From Gordonibacter pamelaeae (GTDB lineage: Bacteria; Actinomycetota; Coriobacteriia; Coriobacteriales; Eggerthellaceae), in the NCBI RefSeq assembly GCF_042665095.1, contig NZ_JBHTBV010000001.1: a stretch of 64,000 nt of DNA; one strand, 5' to 3'. Both the position numbers and the translations under genes were made by a program. Below, piece after piece: positions 36,283 to 43,923 of this stretch (position 1 is the stretch's first letter; the number at the start of each line of letters is the position of its first letter). The notes beneath the pieces were generated by a model. It had not been told where the DNA came from. It made no database searches and was given only the letters and a program-made list of their open reading frames with translations.

Positions 36283-36312
36283 CCTGCTCCCGCGCGCCCT
36301 TGCCTTTCCGCG

Positions 36313-37785
36313 TTATTTCTGCTGCTCCTCCACCGGGAACTCCTCTACGAAGTCCATGAGCTTCTGCTGGGAGTGGATGTCGAGCTTGCGGTAGATGCTG
36401 TAGATGTGGCTCTTCACCGTGTGCGGCGAGATGGTGAGCTTGCTCTGGATGTAGGCGGCGTTGCGCCCCTTCGCCAGGAACTGCAGGATGTCGGTCTCGC
36501 GCGGCGAGAGCTGGTAGAGCTCGGCCACGGCGGCGCAGCGGCGCTCGAAGAGCTCCTTCTCGGTCAGGTTGGAGGGCACGACGGGCTGCGGACCGGAGGG
36601 CCCGTCCGCCGCGGTGCCGTCGGGGGCGTGGTGCTCGGCCGAGGGGAAGAACAGCATGACCACCACCACGAGGGCGAACGCCATGCACAGGCGCACGATC
36701 ATGAAGGCGTCGGAATGGGCGCCGTAGGCCATGGTCATGCCCGTGGCGACGGCCCATCCCACGAGGAACCCCAGCGCGCTGAACACGAGGCGCGCGGGCG
36801 CCTGCCTGAACACCGGCGTGTCCCAACGGTGCATGCCCTTCTTGACGATGAACGCGTAGTTCACCGAGACGAACGCCGCCCAAGAGGCCACCACCAGGCA
36901 CGAGCAGGCCAGCTGCACGCCCTCGGTGGCGAAGGGCATGGACAGGCACGCCAGCACGGTGATGCACAGCAGCACCCGCTGGATGACGGTGATGCCCACG
37001 GACCGCCCGGCGAAGGCGAGCGCGGCGATGATGCCGGCGCCGGGCACGACGAACAGCAGTCCCACGAGCACGTCCTGCGAGCCCGAGTTGAACAGGTAGA
37101 CGAACGTGAGGCCGAACACGATGCCGAACGCCACGAGCGAGGGCTCGATCTCCCGAGTGAACTCCCAGGTGTTCTTGCAGGAGCCGGCGGGCGGGGCGTC
37201 GGCGTTGCCCTCGCCCCGCTCCCCGGCGAAGCGCAGCAGGCCCACGCTCAGGAAGGCGTAGATGATGCAGAAGACGGGCTGCAGGGACTCGGGCACGAGC
37301 GCTGCGAGGGCGAACAGCGCGCCTCCGGCCGCCATGGACAGGCTCGTGAAGCGCGGCAGGCTCTGCAGCTTGATGCGGCTGCCCACGTCGAGCCAGCTCA
37401 CCGTCAGAAGCGCCCCGCCCAGGCCCGCACCGAGGTTCACCGCGCAGAGCACGGGCACGGGCACGGCCACGCCAAGGTCCAGCAGCACGGCCGTCGTAGG
37501 CAGTAGGAGCGCGAGTACGGCGCCGGTTGCGAGGACGGGAAGGTGGAACGGGTCGAACCGGGCGCTCTTGCCGGCGAAGTGAAGGGCCAGGTATCCCAGC
37601 GCCATCCCTGCGAACACGAACAGCTGGATGCCGTCGCGCTCGGCGACGGGGACGTCTTGGATGAACACGGCGAACAGCCAGTAGTGCGAGACGAACATCC
37701 ATCCGAAGAAGCAGGCGAACCCGCCGGTGGCCAGAAGCTCCATGGCGCCGATGCGGGGCTTGCCCGCGGTTTTGCCGTCGTTCAT
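36313..37785 (-). CDS. LuxR-type regulator with multi-helix membrane sensor, operon 2
   Basis: A 490-residue protein. About 12 hydrophobic segments fill residues 14-400, followed by a LuxR/NarL helix-turn-helix (LSPRETDILQFLAKGRNAAYIQSKL, then HTVKSHIYSIYRKLDI). Same architecture as the gene at 19444 and the same orientation as Mo-enzyme operon 2, which begins 1.4 kb downstream past the toxin-antitoxin pair. A TATACT on the minus strand at 37899-37904 is a good -10, giving a leader of about 110 nt. It probably controls operon 2 through the dyad at 35017; this is inferred. Confidence 0.9.
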   Translation of the reverse strand: MNDGKTAGKPRIGAMELLATGGFACFFGWMFVSHYWLFAVFIQDVPVAERDGIQLFVFAGMALGYLALHFAGKSARFDPFHLPVLATGAVLALLLPTTAVLLDLGVAVPVPVLCAVNLGAGLGGALLTVSWLDVGSRIKLQSLPRFTSLSMAAGGALFALAALVPESLQPVFCIIYAFLSVGLLRFAGERGEGNADAPPAGSCKNTWEFTREIEPSLVAFGIVFGLTFVYLFNSGSQDVLVGLLFVVPGAGIIAALAFAGRSVGITVIQRVLLCITVLACLSMPFATEGVQLACSCLVVASWAAFVSVNYAFIVKKGMHRWDTPVFRQAPARLVFSALGFLVGWAVATGMTMAYGAHSDAFMIVRLCMAFALVVVVMLFFPSAEHHAPDGTAADGPSGPQPVVPSNLTEKELFERRCAAVAELYQLSPRETDILQFLAKGRNAAYIQSKLTISPHTVKSHIYSIYRKLDIHSQQKLMDFVEEFPVEEQQK

Positions 37786-38070
37786 CCGATTCCCCCTGCA
37801 GTGCCCGATGCGGTTTCATCCCCCCTGGAGAAACTGAGCACGATCGCACGCCCGCCGGGCACTCTCCGGGACGCGGACCCCAACATCTCCGAAAGCCTAG
37901 TATACATCAAAAAGACCGCTGCCTGTCGTGCCCGCGGCGTGCCCCTTACTGGGTGGCAGCCGCCGCCTTCGTGGCGGGGCCTTTGCGCAGAGTACACGAT
38001 CTGATACCTCTGCGAAAACCCCAGCCGAAGCGATAGGGAGGGGAAGCCCCCTTCCCGTGAACGGTGTTCT

Positions 38071-38472
38071 TCAAGGTGCGCTCGCTATGAGTGCTACAGC
38101 CGCTCCGAGCCCTTTCATCTGAAGCTTCGTGAAGTGGCGGGCGAATGCGGGGTCGTCGAGCAAAAGGCATACATGCGCGGCGCGCTCGATGGCGGTGCGG
38201 CCGTTGTACACCTCCTCGATCAGGGCGAGCGCTCCCTGTACGGCGATCGATTCCGAATCTCCGAGCACGGCAGCGCGCCCTTCCCCGTCGTGCTCGACGG
38301 GGATCCATGTTCTCGCTTGGCATTCTCTCACGAGGTGCGCATCGTCGCGCAGGTGCTCGGGAAAGGCGGCCGCCTCGCCCGCACATCCTGCGAGGTAGCC
38401 GTACTGCAGCACCGGGTCGTCGAGCTCGTGCAGGTCAGCGAGTATGTCGTTCTCGACAGAGCGCATGTCCAC
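38071..38472 (-). CDS. SufE-like sulfur acceptor
   Basis: A 133-residue protein of the SufE family, which takes persulfide sulfur from a SufS-type desulfurase. The active cysteine is C51 in VRECQARTWIPVE, the same position as in E. coli SufE. The start overlaps the end of the SufS-like gene by 38 bases, so the two are coupled. No SufB, SufC or SufD genes are near. The sulfur therefore probably serves something other than bulk Fe-S assembly. Confidence 0.85.
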   Translation of the reverse strand: MDMRSVENDILADLHELDDPVLQYGYLAGCAGEAAAFPEHLRDDAHLVRECQARTWIPVEHDGEGRAAVLGDSESIAVQGALALIEEVYNGRTAIERAAHVCLLLDDPAFARHFTKLQMKGLGAAVALIASAP

Positions 38473-39718
38473 CGCATCCGCCCCCTTTCAGCAGACAGGA
38501 AGCCGTCTCGAAGGCGGCAAGGGCCCGGTCGATGTCTCCGGTGGTATTGTACGGGGCGACCGATACCCGCACGGCCGCGTCGCAGCCGAGTGCGCGCAGG
38601 TAAGGCTGGGCGCAGTGATGCCCGGAGCGCACGGCCACGCCGCGGCCGTCGGCGATCTTGGCCCAGTCGTAGGGCGAGCCCTTGTCGACGGAAAAAGCCA
38701 GGCAGCCGTGCCGCGCAGGACAACTGCCGAGGACGTTCGCGCCTTCGATTAAGGTAAGACCCGCCTCGAGGCGGGCGAGCAGGGCGTCCTCGTGGGCGAG
38801 CAGGGCCGCCGCGTCGAATCCTTCCCAGAAGCGCAGTGCCGCGGCAAGCCCGACAGCCCCATCGATGTTCGGCGTGCCGGCCTCGAGGCGCTCGACGGAA
38901 CCGAGCAGGCGCGTCTCTTTCTCCGTTACCTCCGAGACCGTTCCGCCACCGAAGCTTTCCGGTTCGAGCCGCTCTTGGACGCGAGCTGCGATCCACAGTA
39001 CCCCGATGTCGCAGGGCGCTCCGAGCTTGTGTCCCGAGAACGCGTAGAGGTCGCAGCCGAGATCCCGCACGCTTCGCCGGCCATGGACGATACCCTGGGC
39101 GCCATCGGCCACGATGAGCGCGTCGCTGCCCTCGTGTACAACAGCCGAGAGCGCCGCGAGATCGCACCCGATGCCGGTGACGTTGGACAGCTCGGTGAGC
39201 GCCACGATGCGCGTGTTCTCGGTTACTTCCTGCAAGAACGCCGACAAGTCGAGGGCGCCTCTCGCATCCGGCGGTACGACGCGCAGCTCGCAGTCCGTGA
39301 TGCGGGAGAGGTGGCGCCAAGGAAGCAGGTTGGAGTGATGCTCGAGACCGCTTACGACGATGTTGGAGCGCTCGTCGAGGGCGGGGGCCAGCATCCGCGC
39401 CGCCCGGTTGAGCGCGTCGGTTGCGCCGCTCGTGAACACGACTTCCTGCTCGTCGGCCCCGATGAAGGCCGCCACTGCCCGTCGTGCCCCGTCGAATGCA
39501 TCCGAGGCGGCGAGCGACAGGGAATGCACGCCGCGGTGGACGTTTGCGTAGCTCGTCGTGCGGAACGCCTCCAATGCGTCCATGACCGGGCGCGGCATCT
39601 GCATCGTGGCGGCGTTGTCCAGGTAGGCGACCGGCGCCGCTCCCTCGGCATCGGCGAGCAAAGGGATGGCGGCACGGATACGGCAGGCCAGCGCATCGTC
39701 GGGCTGCCGCGCGCTCAC
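38435..39718 (-). CDS. SufS-like cysteine desulfurase
   Basis: A 427-residue class V aminotransferase-fold enzyme that removes sulfur from cysteine as an enzyme-bound persulfide. The PLP lysine is K231 in AFSGHKLGAP, and the PLP-facing segment is ADGAQGIVHG. The catalytic cysteine is C369 in RSGHHCAQP, as in SufS. It starts with GTG, and the GTGA overlap with the upstream small gene couples the two. Last but one in the operon FucI-like, carrier-like, SufS-like, SufE-like. The lack of suf scaffold genes argues for a dedicated sulfur-transfer role. Confidence 0.9.
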   Translation of the reverse strand: MSARQPDDALACRIRAAIPLLADAEGAAPVAYLDNAATMQMPRPVMDALEAFRTTSYANVHRGVHSLSLAASDAFDGARRAVAAFIGADEQEVVFTSGATDALNRAARMLAPALDERSNIVVSGLEHHSNLLPWRHLSRITDCELRVVPPDARGALDLSAFLQEVTENTRIVALTELSNVTGIGCDLAALSAVVHEGSDALIVADGAQGIVHGRRSVRDLGCDLYAFSGHKLGAPCDIGVLWIAARVQERLEPESFGGGTVSEVTEKETRLLGSVERLEAGTPNIDGAVGLAAALRFWEGFDAAALLAHEDALLARLEAGLTLIEGANVLGSCPARHGCLAFSVDKGSPYDWAKIADGRGVAVRSGHHCAQPYLRALGCDAAVRVSVAPYNTTGDIDRALAAFETASCLLKGGGCGGHALCRERHTR

Positions 39719-40146
39719 AGCTGCACCTCTCCGTCGCCGAGGGTTGCGAACACGAGGTCGGCCAGCTCGTCCGTCGTCTCGGCGAGGCCGGCCCTCATTC
39801 CATCGAGCGCGACGCCGAGCTCACGCTGCAAGGCCATGATGAGCAGCGCCTGCTTCATGTCGACCGAGCGCACTCCGTCGCAAGTGGGGGATCGGCCCTC
39901 CTCGGCCACGTGCGTACGATTCGCCGCAAGCGCCTTGGCAAGGCTCGCCTCGGCGAGCGCTTCAAGGTTGCGGCTCGGCGCCTCGTCGGCCGCGAGGCCG
40001 AATTTCGCCAGCACGTACAAGAGCAGCCGCTCCCGCAGTTCGTCAGCATCGAGCGTTCCGGCAACAGCGGACGCGCGAACGGAGGAGATCTGGCGGGCTG
40101 CCGCTTTCTTGCTATCCATCAGGCGCTCCTTAACCTCGCTGCGCAT
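39715..40146 (-). CDS. Small acyl-carrier-protein-like protein
   Basis: A 143-residue, mainly helical protein. The C-terminal part (GVRSVDMKQALLIMALQREL, from G91, then GVALDG) resembles the helix 2 region of acyl carrier proteins, where GxDSL carries phosphopantetheine; S94 would be the site. The usual DSL is replaced by RSV, so modification is uncertain. The N-terminal half (residues 1-80) has no match that I know. ATG 40146 follows AAAGGACA; a longer frame upstream overlaps the intercistronic hairpin. GTGA overlap with the SufS-like gene. A sulfur- or acyl-carrying role is inferred from the operon. Confidence 0.6.
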   Translation of the reverse strand: MRSEVKERLMDSKKAAARQISSVRASAVAGTLDADELRERLLLYVLAKFGLAADEAPSRNLEALAEASLAKALAANRTHVAEEGRSPTCDGVRSVDMKQALLIMALQRELGVALDGMRAGLAETTDELADLVFATLGDGEVQL

Positions 40147-40182
40147 GGTCTGTCCTTTCGCTTCCAGGTTTGCCTGTTTTGG

Positions 40183-40221
40183 CCCGACCTGTCCGGCGCG
40201 CCCGTCGTCGGACAGGTCGGG
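40183..40221. other. Intercistronic stem-loop, 13 bp
   Basis: CCCGACCTGTCCG (40183-40195) pairs perfectly with CGGACAGGTCGGG (40209-40221), between the FucI-like and carrier-like genes. On the transcribed minus strand no T run follows. On the plus strand TTTTTT at 40226-40231 would make it a terminator for antisense transcripts. It may lower or protect the downstream mRNA. Confidence 0.6.
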
Positions 40222-40231
40222 AAGGTTTTTT

Positions 40232-41767
40232 CTAGGCCCGCACGACGGAAAGGTCCAGGCGACGAGCCAACTCGGCCAGGTCGTCGGCGATGTCGCCGTA
40301 GACGAGCGGCAGGTGCAGCCCGAAGCGCATCTGCTTCTTGAACAGGTCGCGCGCATCGGCCACCTTGAACACGAAACCCCCGTTGCAGTTGTCGGTGTCG
40401 AAGCCGGTGCCGACAACGATCTCGCCGGAAACGATCAGCATCTCGTCGAGGGTGGGGGAGATGCGGCAAAGCGTGACCCTCTGCCCCGCATCGGCCGTGA
40501 AGTCGTGTCTCTGGATGGCGCCGAATCCTTGGTCGTAGGCGAAGTGCCGCAGTGCGTAGGCATCGGCGGCCGCCTCGAGGCCGTGAAGCTTGCGGCAGGG
40601 GGTGGAGTGGATAACCAAGTACAGGTTCGCCGCTTCCTCGAGCGGGATGCCGGCCACGTCCTCCTCGTGCACGTTCACGGGCCACTCTATATGCCCTTCG
40701 GTCACGACGACGGGCAGCGTGTTGCCCATGTAGGCGGCCGAGTTCGAAAGGGCCATCTCGGCGATCATGCACACCACCGATGTCACGTCGTACTCGCAGG
40801 CGCTCCCGAACCCCTGCTCCAGGTTGAGCGAGTGGGCCAGGCAGAACGTGAACTGCTGCTCATTCAAGCGGCGAGTCGAGCAGGCATCCGGACAGGGGGC
40901 GGCGAATCCTGCGCAGTCGTACTCGTCCATGAGCTTCTGCACGACGGTCCATGCGACGAGCGACTTCACCACGAACGACTTGTCGACGATGCATGGATCG
41001 GCCCCGGCCATGAGCTCGTCGGCCATATCCTCGCAGCGGGTCAGCTCGTCGGACGTTATGTTGGGCGTGGTGCGTCCGGGCGTGGTGGGGTTGCCGTCTT
41101 CGGGCAGCGGATCCATCATGTCCATGAGCTCGTGCACGTTCACGTGACGGAAGTGGCATCCCAGCTTTCGCGTCACATCGGAGAGGCAGACGAAGGAGTC
41201 GTTGCCGCCTGCCTTCGGCGTGGTGGAGTCGAAGCGGGGAGCCAGAAGGATATTCGCCGTGCGCACGGCCTTCTCGGCGCGCAGGAGGCGGCAGTAGCGC
41301 GCCACTTCCGGCCAGTCGAAGGCGGGCAGGATGTCGGCGCCGCGGCGAGCGGCGGGTGCGGTGGACATGGCGCCGAACGACTTGGTGGGGTTCATGGCCA
41401 CCGGCTTGCTCGTGCGGCAGCAGAACTCCACGAGGACCTGGTTCGCACCGAAGTTCGACATGACCACGTAGAGGTCGGTTCGCGCCTCGTCTGCGAGCAT
41501 CTCCTCGAAGTAGGCATCCTTGATATCCCAGTCATCGGTGCAGCACACAACGGCGGGTTCGAGAACATTGGCGCCGGTTGCGGCCACGTATTTCTGCACG
41601 TTGGCCAGGAAGCCTTTGAGCATCTTCCCCTGCACGATGGCATCGAAGCCGGGCTTGATGGCGTCGCCGCCGGCCATGCGGCACGGCCCTTCGTAGTAGT
41701 ACTGATGCTCGAAGCCGATGAACACCGGCTTCACGTTGAGCTTGACGTCGGTTACGCTGCGTTTCAT
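40232..41767 (-). CDS. L-fucose/L-arabinose isomerase-fold protein
   Basis: A 511-residue protein resembling FucI/AraA-fold isomerases. The N-terminal Rossmann-like domains include VVMSNFGANQVLVEFCCRTSKPVAMNP. The C-terminal part has SACEYDVTSVVCMIAEM, where family members keep a metal-binding glutamate, and a later VIHSTPCRKLHG histidine. It is unusually cysteine-rich (CC pairs at about residues 69-70 and 115-116, plus a CPDAC). First gene of an operon with a carrier-like protein and SufS/SufE-like proteins, divergent from a PucR regulator. True sugar isomerisation is doubtful in this company; the reaction is unknown. Confidence 0.65.
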   Translation of the reverse strand: MKRSVTDVKLNVKPVFIGFEHQYYYEGPCRMAGGDAIKPGFDAIVQGKMLKGFLANVQKYVAATGANVLEPAVVCCTDDWDIKDAYFEEMLADEARTDLYVVMSNFGANQVLVEFCCRTSKPVAMNPTKSFGAMSTAPAARRGADILPAFDWPEVARYCRLLRAEKAVRTANILLAPRFDSTTPKAGGNDSFVCLSDVTRKLGCHFRHVNVHELMDMMDPLPEDGNPTTPGRTTPNITSDELTRCEDMADELMAGADPCIVDKSFVVKSLVAWTVVQKLMDEYDCAGFAAPCPDACSTRRLNEQQFTFCLAHSLNLEQGFGSACEYDVTSVVCMIAEMALSNSAAYMGNTLPVVVTEGHIEWPVNVHEEDVAGIPLEEAANLYLVIHSTPCRKLHGLEAAADAYALRHFAYDQGFGAIQRHDFTADAGQRVTLCRISPTLDEMLIVSGEIVVGTGFDTDNCNGGFVFKVADARDLFKKQMRFGLHLPLVYGDIADDLAELARRLDLSVVRA

Positions 41768-41895
41768 GGACGACCCCTCTCATTCTATGGTGGACCGGCC
41801 TTTAGGAGCCGGCATCCTCCTGGTCGCATAATAGAGCGCACGATATACCGTGGATATGGCGTATTGCACAAGAAAATGATCTATAATGCAGCATT
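41768..41895. promoter_or_regulatory. Divergent control region of the sulfur-transfer operon and pucR
   Basis: Holds a near-perfect dyad CACGATATACCGTG (41839-41852) midway between the two genes. A second, perfect dyad ATAATGC-A-GCATTAT (41883-41897) overlaps both the pucR -10 TATAAT (41882-41887) and its start codon. Minus-strand TATTAT (41828-41833) is a candidate -10 for the isomerase-fold gene. The stretch is AT-rich compared with its surroundings. A PucR binding site is inferred. Confidence 0.6.
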
Positions 41896-43503
41896 ATGAC
41901 GATATCCTTATTTATGATCGCCGATAGCGTGAAAGGTTGCTCTCTCGGCGATGTCCCCGATGGTGCGCCACGATGGTTCACGCGCATCGTTTCGGACGAA
42001 CAGGCGGATGGGGCCCTGTTCGGCGCGTTGCGCCCGCGCGTCGAAGACGTGCTGTTCGTTGGCGATGCCGCGGGGTGCTCGGCTTACGTCGAACACCATC
42101 CGGCAGGGTGGGCGCTGTGCGTGCAGGATGAGAGCGTTCTCCCCGCGGAGCTCGCTGCCTTTGCGGATCGCGTAATCGTTCTGCAAACCAGCCGCAATGC
42201 CGGGTTCGTAGCCACCGCCGCATCCTGCAAACTGATCGACGTCTCCGAATGGCTTGCACGCATGCAGCGCTCCCTGCTGGAGGGGGGAAGCTATCAGGAG
42301 CTGGTCGATGCGAGCGAGCATATGCTGGGCAACGCCCTGACGGTGTCCGATTCCGGGTTTCGCATCGTCGCCCGTACGCGCGAGCTGCTGCCAACCAACC
42401 CGCTTATAAGGGAGTCCATTGCCAACGGCATGTTCGACAAGAAGGCACTCGACACCTTCAGGAAAAACGAGCGGCCCCAGCGCTGGAGCACCCGTACCGG
42501 CATCCATCTGCTCGAGGTCTCGGAAACGGGCCCGGTCGTTGAATGTATCTTCCGTATCGAGGGGATTTACTCGGCACATCTGGTCATGCATTGCGAATGG
42601 AGGCCTTTGTCAGACGGCCTTCTGGACGAGCTGTCGCTGCTCGCTGATTGCATCGAGTTGCACCTCAAGCATGAGCTTTCGGCGGGAAGGCTGTTCGACC
42701 AAGGACCCGCGCGAACGCTTGTCGACCTCATCGAAGGCGTACCGGTGTCGCATCGTAAACTCAACGCGTGGTTGCGGACGTCGGGGTTAGCTTGCGATGG
42801 GTTCTTCGAGCTAGCGGTTGTCGACTACGGTTACCGCGACGAGGAGCGGCAGCTCGCCGTGTATGCTGGCTTGCGTCTGCTCGAACTGTTCCCCGATGCG
42901 GTTGTTGCCCTCAAGGAGAATTGCGCTGTGATGGTGCGCAAATGTTTCGCGAGAGGGGATGCTGCGACGCACGATACCGTGCTTGACACCCATGCGCGCT
43001 CCTATTACGGAAGGGTTGGCCTGTCGGACCGATTCGAGCGTATCGAAGATGCGCGTTTCGCCTACAGACAGGCCGTCATCGCGCTGTCGATGGCGGCGTC
43101 CGATGGGCGGGGTGTGACGGCGATGCCGAACCGGCTATGGAGAGAGGGCGCGGACGCTGCAGAGGATACCCGGCTTTTTTGCTTCCGGGACTATCTGGTT
43201 CTCTATCTTCTGGTGGCCGAGCAGCAGGACGAGGAATTGGTATCGTACTGCGTCGGGCGGGGCGTGCCCATGCGTATTCTCGAGGCCGATCGACGGGCGG
43301 GCACGCAGGATTGCGAGTTGCTGTTCGTCTATCTCGTGTGCGAACGTCGTTCGTCGCTCGCGGCAGAGCGGCTCCACCTTCACCGCAACACGCTGCTGTA
43401 CCGCATCCGTCGTATAGAGCAGGAGTACGGCATCGATCTCAAGAGATGGCAAGTTCGCGAGCGGCTGCTCGCCGAGTACCAGATCATGTGCTTCGGCGGA
43501 TGA
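41896..43503 (+). CDS. PucR-family transcription activator
   Basis: A 535-residue regulator. The N-terminal sensory part is followed by a central GGDEF-like (CdaR) domain and the C-terminal PucR helix-turn-helix (ERRSSLAAERLHLHRNTLLY, then RIRRIEQEYGIDL). PucR-type proteins usually activate nearby catabolic operons in response to a small metabolite. The ATG is nine bases past the TATAAT -10 with no ribosome site, so the mRNA is probably leaderless. Codon and base use is less GC-rich than in neighbours. It probably controls the divergent sulfur-transfer operon. Confidence 0.9.
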   Translation: MTISLFMIADSVKGCSLGDVPDGAPRWFTRIVSDEQADGALFGALRPRVEDVLFVGDAAGCSAYVEHHPAGWALCVQDESVLPAELAAFADRVIVLQTSRNAGFVATAASCKLIDVSEWLARMQRSLLEGGSYQELVDASEHMLGNALTVSDSGFRIVARTRELLPTNPLIRESIANGMFDKKALDTFRKNERPQRWSTRTGIHLLEVSETGPVVECIFRIEGIYSAHLVMHCEWRPLSDGLLDELSLLADCIELHLKHELSAGRLFDQGPARTLVDLIEGVPVSHRKLNAWLRTSGLACDGFFELAVVDYGYRDEERQLAVYAGLRLLELFPDAVVALKENCAVMVRKCFARGDAATHDTVLDTHARSYYGRVGLSDRFERIEDARFAYRQAVIALSMAASDGRGVTAMPNRLWREGADAAEDTRLFCFRDYLVLYLLVAEQQDEELVSYCVGRGVPMRILEADRRAGTQDCELLFVYLVCERRSSLAAERLHLHRNTLLYRIRRIEQEYGIDLKRWQVRERLLAEYQIMCFGG

Positions 43504-43537
43504 TCTGGTACTCGGAGTAGGGGGGCGCTCGCCGGCC

Positions 43538-43810
43538 TCATGCTACGCCCGGCGGTCTGATGCCGCGCTCGCTCACGACCTTGTCCACCGACGCCATGCC
43601 GAACTCCCTGCAGGCGCTCGCCACGCCGGGCGTGGCGCCGGTGACGGCGTCTGGATCGCAGGTGCCCGGCGGCGGGCAGGGGGGAGGAGCCGACGGGCCG
43701 CCGCCGGCTCCTCCGGGGTCGAGGGCGGCCGCCGCATCGGCCAGGCTCGTGGCTCCCGTGACGGCATCGGGCCGTTCTACCGGCTGGTTGCTTTCCCTTT
43801 TCCCGTCCAT
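43538..43810 (-). CDS. 90-residue protein with two flavinylation-like DAVTGAT motifs
   Basis: Residues 15-21 and 54-60 both read DAVTGAT. This fits the ApbE target motif D-x-x-(S/T)-G-A-(S/T), at which FMN is bound to the last threonine. A Gly/Pro/Cys-rich linker (GGAGGGPSAPPPCPPPGTC) separates them, and a helix GVASACREFGMASVDKVV follows the second. No FMN_bind fold and no signal peptide. ATG 43810 follows GGGAGAAGAAAGG. Last gene of operon 3, after the second MFS. The 59-residue protein at 19178 shows the same motif beside operon 1. A minimal flavin carrier is inferred, untested. Confidence 0.55.
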   Translation of the reverse strand: MDGKRESNQPVERPDAVTGATSLADAAAALDPGGAGGGPSAPPPCPPPGTCDPDAVTGATPGVASACREFGMASVDKVVSERGIRPPGVA

Positions 43811-43923
43811 GGCCCTTTCTTCTCCCGTCTTGCTCGGCTGCAATCGATGGCCTCCAGGCGACCCTACGCTGGCCGAACGCGGCAGGGGCGCTCCTCAAAG
43901 TACGGCTCGCGCCTCTCGGCGGC

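Noticed and set aside
40226..40231. T run beside the 13-bp hairpin taken as terminator of the sulfur-transfer operon
   Set aside because: The T run lies on the plus strand, opposite to the operon's direction, so it cannot end that transcript.
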